Shown: positions 30,617 to 40,116 of the stretch, piece by piece
Layout of the letters: the number at the start of each line of letters is the position of its first letter
Position numbering within the stretch: position 1 is the stretch's first letter
Assembly (NCBI GenBank): GCA_958413985.1
Contig: CATYVZ010000004.1
Location: forward strand, 1-64,000
Length of the DNA stretch: 64,000 bases
Reading direction: 5' to 3'
From: an uncultured Bacilli bacterium
GTDB lineage: Bacteria; Bacillota_I; Bacilli_A; RF39; UBA660
Program-made: the position numbers and the translations under genes
Notes under the pieces: generated by a model
Seen by the model: only the letters and a program-made list of their open reading frames with translations
Told to the model about the DNA's origin: nothing
The model's database searches: none

Positions 30617-31475
30617 TTGTGTCGTCGTTGGTTCTGGTATCGCTGGTATGACAGCTGCTATATATTTAAAAAGAGCTAACTTAAATGTTTTGATTCTAGA
30701 TAGCGATGCTCCAGGTGGATTACTAAATAAAATTAGTGTCATTGAAAACTATCCTGGTTTTACTAAGATAAGTGGCCCTGATTTAGCGCTTAGATTATAT
30801 GAACAAGTAAAATCGTTAGATATCGAAGTTCGTTATGGTCGAGTTTTGAACATCGATGATCATATTGTCACAACTGATATAGAAAAAATAAGTGCTAATA
30901 AAGTAATTTTAGCAGTTGGAAGAAAAGCTAGAAAATTAGACAACACTAACGATCTTAAAAATGTTAGCTATTGTGCGTTATGCGATGCTAGTCTTTACAA
31001 AGATAAAATTGTCGCGATTGTCGGATGTAATAATACGGCTATTGAGGAAGCTCTTTATTTGTCTGATATTTGCCAAAAGGTTATACTATTATGTCGCAAT
31101 CTTTCTTTAAAAGGTGAAGAAGCTTTGATTGATAAATTAAAATCAAAAGATAATGTTGATTTACAATATAATTGTGTAATACAAACACTTAATAGCAAAG
31201 ATAATATTTTAAATAAAATAATTACCAATAATGGTGAATTTTTAGTCGATGGAATGTTTGTTGCCATAGGATATGAACCAAGTGTTGAATTTTTAAATTC
31301 GGTTAACAAAGATAATGGCTACATTATTGTAAATGACAAGATGCAGACTAATATCGATTATATTTTTGCCTGTGGTGACATTATAAAAAAAGATGTGTAC
31401 CAATTAACGACAGCAGTTGGTGAAGCTACTACTGCTGCTATAAATGTCAAAAAAGAATTGAGAAAAGAAGTTTAA
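30600..31475 (+). CDS. trxB: Thioredoxin reductase
   Basis: FAD/NADPH disulfide reductase that feeds thioredoxin. 291 residues, slightly below the usual 305-320. FAD fold VVGSGIAGMTAAIYLKRA, redox pair in YCALCDASLY (two cysteines, usually CATCD), NADPH fold AIVGCNNTAIEEA, and C-terminal FACGDIIKKDVYQLTTAVGEA. The ATG at 30600 is seven bases after AAGGAG (30587-30592); two upstream ATGs (30582, 30594) overlap or touch that site. lgt-trxB-whiA form one unit. Confidence 0.93.
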   Translation: MKYDFDCVVVGSGIAGMTAAIYLKRANLNVLILDSDAPGGLLNKISVIENYPGFTKISGPDLALRLYEQVKSLDIEVRYGRVLNIDDHIVTTDIEKISANKVILAVGRKARKLDNTNDLKNVSYCALCDASLYKDKIVAIVGCNNTAIEEALYLSDICQKVILLCRNLSLKGEEALIDKLKSKDNVDLQYNCVIQTLNSKDNILNKIITNNGEFLVDGMFVAIGYEPSVEFLNSVNKDNGYIIVNDKMQTNIDYIFACGDIIKKDVYQLTTAVGEATTAAINVKKELRKEV

Positions 31476-31496
31476 TAAATCATAGAGGGTGGTTAT

Positions 31497-32405
31497 ATGT
31501 CTTTTACAAGTATTGTTAAAAGTGAAGTTAGTAAAGTGGAAATAAACGAATTAGAGAAAATAGCTGAATTGTCAGCTATTCTTTCAACTGGAGCAATAAT
31601 TGAAAAAGACATTAAAATAACAACTGAAAACGCCAGTGTTGCTAGAAGAATTTTCAATTTAATTAAAGATCTATATCAAATAAACTGCCTAATTACAGTA
31701 AGAAAAGGAATTAACAATCAAAAATCTCTTTATATATTACAGATAAAAGATATAGGTATTTTAAATGTTTTAGGAATTTATAATAAACAACAAGTACCTA
31801 AAGAATATATCATTGATGACGATGAATGTTTACGTGCTTACTTAAGAGGGGTTTTTCTTATGACGGGATCAGTTAATGATCCCAAAAAGTCTAGATATCA
31901 TTTAGAGTTTTTAGTCGACACTAAAAAATACGGGTTGTTTTTAGTACAACTTTTAAATAAATATCAATTAAACAGTAAAATTTTAAAAAGAAAAAACAAA
32001 TACATGGTCTATATCAAAGAAGCAGAAAAAATCGGCGATTTTCTTCGGATTATAAATGCCTATAATGCCGTTATGTATTATGAAGATATAAGGATATATC
32101 GTGATCATAAAAATATGACTAATCGGTTAAATAATTGCGAGCAAGCAAACGTCGACAAAATCATCGAAACTGCTAATAATCAAGTTAAAGATATTGAGTT
32201 GATCGAAAATACCATTGGGTTAAATGTTTTAGATGAAAAAGAATTAATTGTCGCTAAATATCGTCTAAAATATCGTGATGTTTCTTTGTTAGAATTAAGT
32301 CAGATAATTTCAGTGGAAACAGGACAAGTCATCACTAAATCAGGCTTATATCATCGTTTTAAGAAGATAAGCGAAAGAGCCAATAAAATAAAGGATAAAA
32401 TATGA
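31497..32405 (+). CDS. whiA: Sporulation/cell-division regulator WhiA
   Basis: 302-residue WhiA: a LAGLIDADG-like N-terminal domain (SCRAYLRG-type block seen here as CLRAYLRGVFLMTGSVNDP) and a C-terminal helix-turn-helix ending in SGLYHRFKKISERA. In Bacillota it affects division and chromosome segregation. The usual neighbours rapZ and yvcK are missing; trxB, often close to this cluster, is present. GAGGGTGG precedes the ATG. Confidence 0.93.
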   Translation: MSFTSIVKSEVSKVEINELEKIAELSAILSTGAIIEKDIKITTENASVARRIFNLIKDLYQINCLITVRKGINNQKSLYILQIKDIGILNVLGIYNKQQVPKEYIIDDDECLRAYLRGVFLMTGSVNDPKKSRYHLEFLVDTKKYGLFLVQLLNKYQLNSKILKRKNKYMVYIKEAEKIGDFLRIINAYNAVMYYEDIRIYRDHKNMTNRLNNCEQANVDKIIETANNQVKDIELIENTIGLNVLDEKELIVAKYRLKYRDVSLLELSQIISVETGQVITKSGLYHRFKKISERANKIKDKI

Positions 32406-32438
32406 GAAAAAATGAAACAACTTCATTTTCTCTTTTTA
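32403..32438 (+). terminator. Terminator after whiA
   Basis: GAGAAAAAATGAA and TTCATTTTCTC form a stem followed by TTTTT. A candidate frame for the next gene begins inside this hairpin, an argument against that start. Confidence 0.75.
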
Positions 32439-32477
32439 TTATTCACTTTTTATAGTATAATATCTTTAGGTGAAATT

Positions 32478-33455
32478 ATGGAGCAAATTTTTAAAACATT
32501 AACTGAGTTGATAAAAAAATTTGATAATATTTTAATAATGACACATAAAAATCCCGATTTTGATGGAATGGGTTCAGCGATTGGATTGCAACAAGTAATT
32601 CACAGCTTTAAAAAGAACAGTTACATTTGTATAAATAGTAATGAAAGAAACAAAGCTTTACTTAAAAGCTATAACCTTTTAACTGAAAATAATGTGTATT
32701 TTCAAACTGTTTTAAAAAGTAAAGTTGAAACATTGATTAACGATGATACTTTGTTAATTATATTAGATACACATCGTAAGGAAATTACCGAAGTTCCTCA
32801 ATTAATCGATAAGATGGAAAATGTCATTGTTATCGATCATCACATTAAAAGTAAACATTATATAAAAGAAGGCATTTTAAGTTATATAAATTCCAATTTA
32901 TCTAGTACTGTGGAATTTATGGCTAATTACATAAAATATTTAAATAAAAAGATCGATCCTTTAGTAGCGACATTAATGTTAGTCGGTCTTGAAATCGATA
33001 CTAATAATTTTAGATTAAAAACAACCGAAGCGACATATGAAGCTGCTGCATTTTTAACGCAATTAGGGGCTAATACTATGTTTAAACAAGAACTTATTCA
33101 AGAAAATAAAGCTGATTATATTAAAAGACAAAAATTGATTGAAAAAAGTTATATGGTAACTCCTAATACAGCTTTATGTATCGCTGAAGATGATTTTTAT
33201 GAAAATAAAGATTTAGCTTCGATCGCTGAACAATTATTACAATTTGAAAATGTCGAATCATCATTTGTTATTGGTCGATTATCTGAGAAAGTAATCGGTA
33301 TCAGTGCAAGATCGATCGGTAATATCAATGTTGAACAATATATGGCAAAACTAGGAGGCGGTGGCCACTTAAACGAAGCTGCTACTCAAATCGAAAACAG
33401 TACAATTAAGCAGGTTCAAAAACAACTTATTGCATTGATAGGAGGTTTAAAATGA
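32478..33455 (+). CDS. DHH-DHHA1 phosphodiesterase, reduced GdpP-type
   Basis: 325 residues. DHH motifs: [16 protein letters not shown] (about 20-35), [13 protein letters not shown] (about 117-124), then a DHHA1 domain with [13 protein letters not shown] near the end. In Bacillus the gene before rplI-dnaC is gdpP, whose membrane, PAS and degenerate GGDEF parts precede this same catalytic module; here only the module remains. It likely hydrolyses c-di-AMP or pApA. ATG 32478 is chosen over a frame 22 codons longer because AGGTGAAA (32468-32475) precedes it and a TATAAT (32456-32461) lies within the longer version. It overlaps rplI by 4 bp. Confidence 0.85.
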   Translation: MEQIFKTLTELIKKFDNILIMTHKNPDFDGMGSAIGLQQVIHSFKKNSYICINSNERNKALLKSYNLLTENNVYFQTVLKSKVETLINDDTLLIILDTHRKEITEVPQLIDKMENVIVIDHHIKSKHYIKEGILSYINSNLSSTVEFMANYIKYLNKKIDPLVATLMLVGLEIDTNNFRLKTTEATYEAAAFLTQLGANTMFKQELIQENKADYIKRQKLIEKSYMVTPNTALCIAEDDFYENKDLASIAEQLLQFENVESSFVIGRLSEKVIGISARSIGNINVEQYMAKLGGGGHLNEAATQIENSTIKQVQKQLIALIGGLK

Positions 33456-33889
33456 AAGTTATTTTTATAAAAGACTTAAAAGGTCAAGGAAAAAAAGGTG
33501 ACATTAAAGAAGTCAAAGATGGCTATGGAAGCTTTTTGATAAAAGAAGGATATGTTGTAATCGCTAACGATGGAAATTTAAAACATTTTAATACACAAAA
33601 AAACAAAGAAGAATTAGAAGAACAGTTAAAAATTGAAGAATGTGAAAAAATAAAAGCTCAAATTGAAAAATTAACTATAAATATTGTCGTTAAAGTAGGA
33701 AACCAAGACCGTGTTTTTGGTAGTGTAAGTACTAAACAAATCGTTTCAGAACTAAAAAAAATAGGCTATGAAATCGATAAAAATAAAATAAAAATTGATC
33801 ATCCATTGACTAGTTTAGGTACTCATATAGTTAATATTGAATTACATAAGAAAGTTAAAGCCAATCTAAAAATTAATTTAATAAAGTAG
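33452..33889 (+). CDS. rplI: Ribosomal protein bL9
   Basis: 145-residue protein of the large subunit. N-terminal RNA-binding domain [20 protein letters not shown], a long connecting helix rich in Lys and Glu, and a C-terminal domain with [12 protein letters not shown]. The ATG overlaps the preceding stop by 4 bp; dnaB follows after seven bases. Confidence 0.95.
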   Translation: MKVIFIKDLKGQGKKGDIKEVKDGYGSFLIKEGYVVIANDGNLKHFNTQKNKEELEEQLKIEECEKIKAQIEKLTINIVVKVGNQDRVFGSVSTKQIVSELKKIGYEIDKNKIKIDHPLTSLGTHIVNIELHKKVKANLKINLIK

Positions 33890-33896
33890 GTGGGTT

Positions 33897-35249
33897 ATGA
33901 AAGAAAAAATAATACCTCATAGTATCGAAGCAGAACAAGCCGTTTTAGGTTCGATGTTTTTAACAAAATATGCTTTACAAAAAAGTATCGAAGGTTTAAA
34001 CGAAAACTTATTCTATTTGGATAGTCACAGTAAAATATTTTCAGTTATAAGAGATCTTGCTGAAAATAACAAACCGATCGATATTATGACGGTTAGTGAA
34101 GAATTAAAAAAGAAAAAATGGTTGAATACGATCGGAGGCGTCGAATACTTAACTGAAGTAGCGAGGAGTGTGCCAACATCTGCTAATATCGACGAATATA
34201 TAAGAATTGTCGAAGAAAAGGCTATTTTAAGAAGATTGATCGATGAAGGAACAGCTATCGTTACGGAAGCTTATAATTCAACTAACAACATTAATGAAAT
34301 TCTCGATACCGCTGAAACTAAAATTTTCAACGTAGTTAAAACAAGAAAAGGATCAGAATTTCGAAGTATTCAAGATGTCCTTTTTAAAACACAGGCTGAT
34401 TTAGAAAAAATGTCTAAAAATAAAGGTGATATTACAGGAATTGCAACAGGATTTTATAAACTAGATAAAATAACGTCAGGCCTTCATCCTAATGAATTAA
34501 TTATCCTCGCTGCTCGCCCAGGTATGGGTAAAACAGCTTTTGCTCTTAATTTAGCTACTAATATGGCTATGAATGGCAATACGGTTGCTTTATTTAATAT
34601 GGAAATGAGCGCCGAACAACTGGTTTCGCGAATGTTATCTTCAGTTGGTCAGATTTATGGTAGTAAATTAAAAAATGGTAATTTAAAAAATGAAGATTGG
34701 AAAAGAGTAAATGAAGCTATCAGTCGTTTAGCTGATACTAAAATTTATATCGATGACACTGCTGGGATGACGATTAGTGAAATTAGAGCTAAATGTCGTC
34801 GTTTAGCTTCGATGAAAGATGGCTTAGATGTCATCATCATCGATTATTTACAGTTGATTCAGGGGTCAGATCGCTACAAAGGAAATCGTGTCCAAGAAGT
34901 AACTGAAATTTCTCGTAGTTTGAAAACTTTAGCTATGGAATTAAAAGTTCCGGTAATCGCTTGTTCACAATTATCCCGTAGTGTTGAAACAAAAGGAAGA
35001 AAAGATAATCGTCCGATTTTGAGTGATTTAAGGGAATCGGGTTCGATCGAACAAGATGCCGATATCGTAGCGATGATCCATCGCGAAGATTATTATAACA
35101 AGGAAGCTTTAATCGATGAAAATACTAGTCGAACTACTTTAATTATTGCAAAACATCGAAATGGACCAGTTACCGATATTCCTCTTATTTTTAAAACTAA
35201 CACAAGTACATTTAATTCTGTCGATGAAAGTATAGAAGGTGATTTATGA
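33897..35249 (+). CDS. dnaB: Replicative DNA helicase DnaB (Bacillus DnaC)
   Basis: Hexameric helicase that unwinds the fork. 450 residues: N-terminal helical domain (IPHSIEAEQAVLGSM), RecA-like motor with Walker A AARPGMGKTAFA (about 203-214), Walker B VIIIDYLQLI, and SQLSRSVETKGRKDNRP with the following DLRESGSIEQDAD. No intein. rplI-dnaB order is conserved in Bacilli. AGGTGGGTT precedes the start. Confidence 0.97.
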   Translation: MKEKIIPHSIEAEQAVLGSMFLTKYALQKSIEGLNENLFYLDSHSKIFSVIRDLAENNKPIDIMTVSEELKKKKWLNTIGGVEYLTEVARSVPTSANIDEYIRIVEEKAILRRLIDEGTAIVTEAYNSTNNINEILDTAETKIFNVVKTRKGSEFRSIQDVLFKTQADLEKMSKNKGDITGIATGFYKLDKITSGLHPNELIILAARPGMGKTAFALNLATNMAMNGNTVALFNMEMSAEQLVSRMLSSVGQIYGSKLKNGNLKNEDWKRVNEAISRLADTKIYIDDTAGMTISEIRAKCRRLASMKDGLDVIIIDYLQLIQGSDRYKGNRVQEVTEISRSLKTLAMELKVPVIACSQLSRSVETKGRKDNRPILSDLRESGSIEQDADIVAMIHREDYYNKEALIDENTSRTTLIIAKHRNGPVTDIPLIFKTNTSTFNSVDESIEGDL

Positions 35250-36853
35250 AAAAAGTAGGTCCCATTATTACTTGTTTAGTTCTTGGGTCAATTTTGTTTT
35301 TATTATGTTTTGATTACAGTAAAAATAATTATCCTAACGAACTTTACAACGTTTATTTAGATGGACAGTATTTAGGGACAATCGCATCAAAAGAAGAATT
35401 AGAAAATTATATTAACCAAAAAACAAGTCATTTAATTAATGTCGAACAAGTAACTAGAACCTATTGTGAAGATGAAAGAAGTCTAGAACAGGTTATAATT
35501 GACGAAAATCTACAAGAATTAATTGATAATAGTAAGGATGTAAATTATTATAAAAACGATAAACAAAAAGAATGCGTTGATATTACTATTGAAGATGGTC
35601 AATTAATCGAACAAATTTATACTCCTAGAGGATTAAATATTGAAAAAATATTAACTTATGATAGTAGTGTTTCAACAGCGGAAGATATATATTCTAAAAT
35701 AGTTGAATTAAAAACTTTTACTATTAAAGGATATCAATTTACGGTTCATAAAGAAGATAGCGAATCTTATATTTATGTAACTGATAAAGAAATATTTGAA
35801 AAAGCAGTTAATGAATTGATCGCTACTTATGTTGGAACAGAGAATTATCAATTATATCTTGATAATAATCAATTACAGATCGAAACAGTTGGTTCATTAA
35901 TCGAAAATGTTTATATTGAAGAAGAAATTACTGTAAAAGAGACACAAATAGCAATCGATGAAACAATATATACAAATTATAATTCTTTAGCGCAATTTTT
36001 ACTTTATGGCAAGGATCCAGTTACTAAAGTTTACACAGTTAAAGAAAAAGAAATGATCGAAGACATCGCTTTTGTCAATGAGATAAGCAGTCAAGAATTT
36101 TTGATTTCTAATCCTCGCTATAAAAATGAAAATAGTTTAATTGCTGTTGGAACAGAAGTTTTAATTAAACAGACAAACCCTCAGTTGAGTGTAGTTGTTG
36201 AAAAATATGTGGTCGAAGATAAAACTAACGAATATAAGACAATTTATCAATATGATGATACACAATATGTTGGATATACAGAAGTACTTCAAGAAGGTGA
36301 AGATGGACTTGAACGAATCAGTCAAAGACAAAAGATCGTCAACGGCAATATTGAATTCGTCGATCCAGTTAGTAAGCAAACACTAAAAAACAGTATTGAT
36401 CGAATTGTCATTAAAGGTGATAAATATGTACCTAATGTTGGAGATTTAAGCAACTGGGCTTGGCCAAGTGAAAGTGGTTGGGTCATAACTGATAACTATG
36501 CTTGGCGAATTCATCCTATTACTGGTGTTCGTAGTTTCCATCAAGCAATAGATATAGCTGGTACAGGTTATAATTCAGCTATTTATGCTGCCAATAATGG
36601 TACAGTTATTATCAAAGAATCACATTATTCTTATGGTAATTATATTGTTATTAACCATAATAATGGCTACTATACGTTATATGCTCATATGAATAAGTTT
36701 TATGATGGTATCAATGTGGGATCGACAGTAGCTAGAGGACAACAAATTGGTTATGTTGGTTCAACTGGATATTCAACAGGTCCACATATTCACTTTGAAG
36801 TTTGGAAAGATTGCCTACATTGTCATATAAGTCCTTGGAGTATATACGAATGA
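35246..36853 (+). CDS. Membrane-anchored M23 peptidase with LysM-like and G5 domains
   Basis: 535 residues. One N-terminal membrane segment (about 6-22) anchors it. An extracellular region follows, then a LysM-like stretch (about 268-310), a G5 domain (about 310-390, with TIYQYDDTQYVGYTEV and RISQRQKIVNG), and the C-terminal M23 LytM-type domain. The zinc ligands appear as HQAID (usual HxGxD, Gly replaced by Ala) and HIHFE. It cuts peptide bridges in peptidoglycan or has a related role, implying that this organism has a wall at some stage. Overlaps dnaB by 4 bp and walJ by 4 bp. Confidence 0.9.
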   Translation: MKKVGPIITCLVLGSILFLLCFDYSKNNYPNELYNVYLDGQYLGTIASKEELENYINQKTSHLINVEQVTRTYCEDERSLEQVIIDENLQELIDNSKDVNYYKNDKQKECVDITIEDGQLIEQIYTPRGLNIEKILTYDSSVSTAEDIYSKIVELKTFTIKGYQFTVHKEDSESYIYVTDKEIFEKAVNELIATYVGTENYQLYLDNNQLQIETVGSLIENVYIEEEITVKETQIAIDETIYTNYNSLAQFLLYGKDPVTKVYTVKEKEMIEDIAFVNEISSQEFLISNPRYKNENSLIAVGTEVLIKQTNPQLSVVVEKYVVEDKTNEYKTIYQYDDTQYVGYTEVLQEGEDGLERISQRQKIVNGNIEFVDPVSKQTLKNSIDRIVIKGDKYVPNVGDLSNWAWPSESGWVITDNYAWRIHPITGVRSFHQAIDIAGTGYNSAIYAANNGTVIIKESHYSYGNYIVINHNNGYYTLYAHMNKFYDGINVGSTVARGQQIGYVGSTGYSTGPHIHFEVWKDCLHCHISPWSIYE

Positions 36854-37599
36854 GAATATCAGTATTAGCTTCGGGTTCAAAGGGAAATTGTACTTATGTT
36901 GAAACCTTAGGTAATAAAATATTGATCGATATTGGTATGAGTAATTTATATGTTGAAAAAAAATTGGTGTCATTAGGTGTAAGGCCTAGTGACATCAACG
37001 GTATTTTTATAACTCATACTCATGTCGATCATATAGCAGGACTTAAAGTATTTATAAAAAAATACCACCCTACAATTTTTTTGACTAGCAAAATGTATGA
37101 AGAATTAAAAGATTTTGTAAAAGACTATGTCATAATTGAAAATAAGATTAACTTAGGTGATCTGACTGTTGATTTTTTTAAAACTTCCCATGATGCTTCA
37201 GATTCTTTGGGATATGTATTTAAAAATAACGATAAAGAATTTGTTTACGTTACTGATACCGGCTATATAAACGCTAAAAATTTAAATCTTTTAGTCAATA
37301 AAGATTTGTATGTTTTTGAAAGTAACCATGATGTTGAATTGTTGATGAATAATGCCAATTATCCATATCACATTAAACAAAGAATACTTGGTGATAAGGG
37401 TCATCTTTCTAATGTTCAATGTGGCGAGTATTTAAAAAAAGTAGTTGGTGATAAAACTCAAACTATTATTTTAGCTCACCTTTCTGAACAAAATAATGAT
37501 CACGAGCTAGCTTTAAATAACATTAGAAATAAAGTTAGCAATGATGTTAAAGTAATGGTTGCTAAACAAAATGAAAATACTGAGTTGATCGAAATATGA
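36850..37599 (+). CDS. walJ: WalJ/YycJ metallo-beta-lactamase-fold hydrolase
   Basis: 249 residues. Metal-binding signature THTHVDHIAG near residues 55-64, DTGYINAKN and the late AHLSEQNNDHELA. The family includes YycJ/WalJ, encoded with the WalRK system in Bacillus and linked to coordinating wall turnover and DNA replication or repair. The ATG at 36850 overlaps the preceding TGA; a frame starting at 36802 inside the peptidase gene is not needed. walRK itself is absent, but rlmH follows as in the Bacillus yyc region. Confidence 0.9.
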   Translation: MRISVLASGSKGNCTYVETLGNKILIDIGMSNLYVEKKLVSLGVRPSDINGIFITHTHVDHIAGLKVFIKKYHPTIFLTSKMYEELKDFVKDYVIIENKINLGDLTVDFFKTSHDASDSLGYVFKNNDKEFVYVTDTGYINAKNLNLLVNKDLYVFESNHDVELLMNNANYPYHIKQRILGDKGHLSNVQCGEYLKKVVGDKTQTIILAHLSEQNNDHELALNNIRNKVSNDVKVMVAKQNENTELIEI

Positions 37600-38027
37600 T
37601 AAGAATAATATGTGTTGGGAAACTAAAAGAAAATTATTTGGTTGAAGCTTGTTTGGAATATAGTAAACGAATTACTAAATATACTAAATTAGAAATAATC
37701 GAATTAAAAGACAGCAACATAATAGCAGAAAAAGATGAAATATTAAAACATATTCATAAAGATTATATTATCACATTAGATATTGAAGGAAATATGATCG
37801 ATTCCCCTACTTTATCTAAAAAAATTGACAGTATTTTTTTAAATAATCCTAATATTACTTTTATAATTGGCGGCTCGTGTGGACTACATGACGATATAAA
37901 GAAATTGAGTAATTATAGTTTATCATTTTCTAGGTTAACTTTTCCTCATCAACTATTTAGGGTTATGTTGTTAGAACAGATTTATCGTAGTTTTAAGATA
38001 ATGAATAATGAAACATATCATAAATAA
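37596..38027 (+). CDS. rlmH: 23S rRNA (pseudouridine1915-N3)-methyltransferase RlmH
   Basis: SPOUT-fold methyltransferase acting on 23S rRNA helix 69. 143 residues, about 15 short of the usual 159, mainly in the N-terminal half. Knot motif FIIGGSCGLHDDI and C-terminal LTFPHQLFRVMLLEQIYRSFKI...YHK are intact. ATGA overlap with walJ. Last gene of the unit that begins at 32478. Confidence 0.93.
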   Translation: MIRIICVGKLKENYLVEACLEYSKRITKYTKLEIIELKDSNIIAEKDEILKHIHKDYIITLDIEGNMIDSPTLSKKIDSIFLNNPNITFIIGGSCGLHDDIKKLSNYSLSFSRLTFPHQLFRVMLLEQIYRSFKIMNNETYHK

Positions 38028-38121
38028 AGAATAACTATTGCAACTTTATGTATCCTAGTTTAATGAAAAATTATTAATTTTATTAAGAACTAATAATATG
38101 TATCTTTGAATAAGCTGTTAA

Positions 38122-38252
38122 AAATATTTGATTCAATTAATAGCTGAAGTTGATAAAGATAAAATTATGCAATCATATATAAATTTAAAGTAGTGAATTT
38201 TGCTACAAATGGAAATGCTGTTCCTACAAAAGTATCTATGGTATGGTGGTAA
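38122..38252 (+). pseudogene. Possible remnant of a decayed gene
   Basis: Two short open stretches in different frames look protein-like: 38122-38193 (QLIAEVDKDKIMQSYINLK at its end) and 38163-38252 (KVVNFATNGNAVPTKVSMVW near its end). Neither has a ribosome site. They may be one gene broken by a frameshift. No family recognised. Confidence 0.2.
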
Positions 38253-38289
38253 TTGACCAAAAAAATATATATTAATATGAAGTGATATT

Positions 38290-38580
38290 ATGAATAAAGT
38301 TTTGATAACTTGTTTCTTACTTTTAATTGTATGTTGTGGCTGTGATGCAAAGGAACAAAATCAAATAACAATATATTGCAATCATGATAGTGAATTAACT
38401 TTACCTGGGTATTATAAGTTATATGAAGATGATGAGTATATATATCAAATGGCTTATGTAGATTCATACGTCGTTTACAATAATCAACATATTTCATTTG
38501 ATGAGGCGTTGAAAAATAAAATTGTCACAATAGATGAATTATTACAAAATTGTACATATTTGTATAAAGAAAAAAAATGA
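38290..38580 (+). CDS. Small predicted lipoprotein
   Basis: 96 residues. The N-terminus is a lipoprotein signal ending VCCGC, with Cys18 the likely lipidated residue. The mature part is about 78 residues, acidic, Tyr-rich, with two more Cys. The ribosome site is weak (AAGTGATATT). No family recognised. Its stop overlaps the ATG of the next tiny ORF. First gene of an accessory pocket. Confidence 0.65.
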   Translation: MNKVLITCFLLLIVCCGCDAKEQNQITIYCNHDSELTLPGYYKLYEDDEYIYQMAYVDSYVVYNNQHISFDEALKNKIVTIDELLQNCTYLYKEKK

Positions 38581-38681
38581 TTTCATGGGTATCATGTGAA
38601 TTTATACTTATATGTTTAGATGCTAATATAAGAAAATATTTTTCGGCTTTAGATAGTAATGATTTAAAAGATAATTATTGA
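38577..38681 (+). CDS. Tiny ORF coupled to the lipoprotein gene
   Basis: 34 residues (MISWVSCEFILICLDANIRK then YFSALDSNDLKDNY). The ATG overlaps the preceding TGA as ATGA, the arrangement of translationally coupled genes. It may be a real small membrane-interacting peptide or the leftover of a longer downstream part. No ribosome site of its own. Confidence 0.3.
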   Translation: MISWVSCEFILICLDANIRKYFSALDSNDLKDNY

Positions 38682-38700
38682 AATACACCAAATAATTTAA

Positions 38701-38773
38701 AAAAGGAAAATGTTCCTTTTCCAAAACAAAAAAGAGCTGAGTAGAAATTATTCATTTCCACTCAGCCTTTTTT
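38701..38773. terminator. Two hairpins, the second a bidirectional terminator
   Basis: AAAAGGAA/TTCCTTTT (38701-38720) and GCTGAGT/ACTCAGC (38736-38742 with 38760-38766). The second ends in six T on the plus strand and a near-continuous T run on the minus strand. It would end the small lipoprotein transcript and the opposing 38832-40926 cluster. Confidence 0.75.
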
Positions 38774-38831
38774 ATGTTACTTTATCATAGTTAATTTTTA
38801 TTCACCCACACTATTTGACAAAGAACCTATG

Positions 38832-39404
38832 TTATTTTATCATTCCACTAGCGAATGTACAGTTTCCAGAACTACTTGAGAATGTTCCATTTAAATAGCT
38901 TCCATCAGTTGATACCCAAACATATTTTGTTGAATAAGAACTTTTTTCAACAATTGTTCCTTCAACATTTCCGATATATGAAATAAAATCATTATAAGAA
39001 ATTCCTTCATTGATTTTTGTTTTTAATTCACTATAACGAGAAAAATCAACTTTACTATTTGCTAATGAATCTCTATCGTAATCAATACTAATTTGTCCTT
39101 TTGAACTTGAATAATAAGCTACTTGTACTCCTGTATCTTCTGATAACTCCCAATAATATTTTTGGTATTTTTCATCAAGTAATTCTCCCTCAAATCCAAT
39201 AATATCATTGATTTGTTCCACAGTGTGTTCTGGGTTTATTTTTTTAATACATTCTACTGCTGTACAATTTCCTTTAGTATTTGTTGTTGTACCTCCACCA
39301 GATACATCTCCACCATTACCAGTTGTTGAATTATTATTTCCACAACCAGTTAATGTTCCTAATACTAAAACTCCACATAATAAACCTAATAATTTTTTCT
39401 TCAT
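38832..39404 (-). CDS. Lipoprotein with SmpA/BLIP-like tandem repeats
   Basis: 190 residues. Signal peptide ending LTGC, so lipid-anchored, followed by a Gly/Asn/Thr linker. Two repeated segments (about 52-110 and 120-185) have the SmpA/OmlA or BLIP-like pattern: a helix (VEQINDIIG; YNDFISYIG), then strands with an aromatic-W (YYWEL; KYVWVS), then a short GxxxF/I strand. CTAVEC and NCTF hold Cys pairs. Such domains bind partner proteins; the partner here is unknown. Preceded by AGGTGGTGAATAAAAG. Confidence 0.7.
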   Translation of the reverse strand: MKKKLLGLLCGVLVLGTLTGCGNNNSTTGNGGDVSGGGTTTNTKGNCTAVECIKKINPEHTVEQINDIIGFEGELLDEKYQKYYWELSEDTGVQVAYYSSSKGQISIDYDRDSLANSKVDFSRYSELKTKINEGISYNDFISYIGNVEGTIVEKSSYSTKYVWVSTDGSYLNGTFSSSSGNCTFASGMIK

Positions 39405-39423
39405 CTTTTATTCACCACCTATT

Positions 39424-40116
39424 TTAATCTACTTCATAAGAAGCCTCATTAACGAATATTTTAATATCATCATATTTTATCAATTCATCATTTTCAGATT
39501 CCCAATCTTCAGGAATTTCAACTTCTTCAGTTATTGATTCATTTGGCTCTAAATATCCGCTTAATTCTTCAATAGCAATAATTTTACCATTCTTCATAAA
39601 TGCAACAACTACAACTGTATCTAATTCATATTGTGAAGTATTTTTAACAGTTACATTTACATTTTCACTACTTTCAGTATAACTTGTTTGAATACTCTCA
39701 TTGTATAATTTATCAGCACCTACAATAATTTGATATTCATCATCAACTTCAAATGTTAAATCAATTTTAGCAGGTGTTACAGGTTCATAATCTTTTTGTG
39801 GCATATCTAGCGCAACAACTATTTCTGTACCTACTTTAAAATTAAATCCTGAAGTAAAATCATCAGAAAGAGTATTACCATTTTCATCATAATAAACTGC
39901 TTTTACGTCATAAGCACCTACATCTATATCTCCATTATTTTCAAGTTTTATTATTAAGTATTCATTGTCATAAGAAGTATAAGTTTTTACTTCCATACCA
40001 TCTGGTACATTTAAATTAACATTATATTTAGATGAGTCATCTCCACCTAAACTACAACCTGTTAGATATAAAACTCCTACAAGTAATCCACCTAAAAATC
40101 CAAATATTTTTTTCAT
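39424..40116 (-). CDS. Lipoprotein with two immunoglobulin-like beta domains
   Basis: 230 residues. Lipobox LTGC (Cys at about 21). Two strand-rich modules follow, each with a pattern like YLIIKLENNGDIDVGAYDVKAVYYDENG and VNVTVKNTSQYELDTVVVVAF, typical of FxLYD/CARDB-like folds found in surface lipoproteins. Strongly acidic. Its ATG directly abuts the stop of the upstream membrane protein gene, so they are co-translated. Function unknown. Confidence 0.7.
   Translation of the reverse strand: MKKIFGFLGGLLVGVLYLTGCSLGGDDSSKYNVNLNVPDGMEVKTYTSYDNEYLIIKLENNGDIDVGAYDVKAVYYDENGNTLSDDFTSGFNFKVGTEIVVALDMPQKDYEPVTPAKIDLTFEVDDEYQIIVGADKLYNESIQTSYTESSENVNVTVKNTSQYELDTVVVVAFMKNGKIIAIEELSGYLEPNESITEEVEIPEDWESENDELIKYDDIKIFVNEASYEVD

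Noticed and set aside
32412..32477. N-terminal membrane segment on the DHH phosphodiesterase from the longer frame
   Set aside because: That stretch overlaps the whiA terminator and a TATAAT; a good ribosome site precedes ATG 32478.
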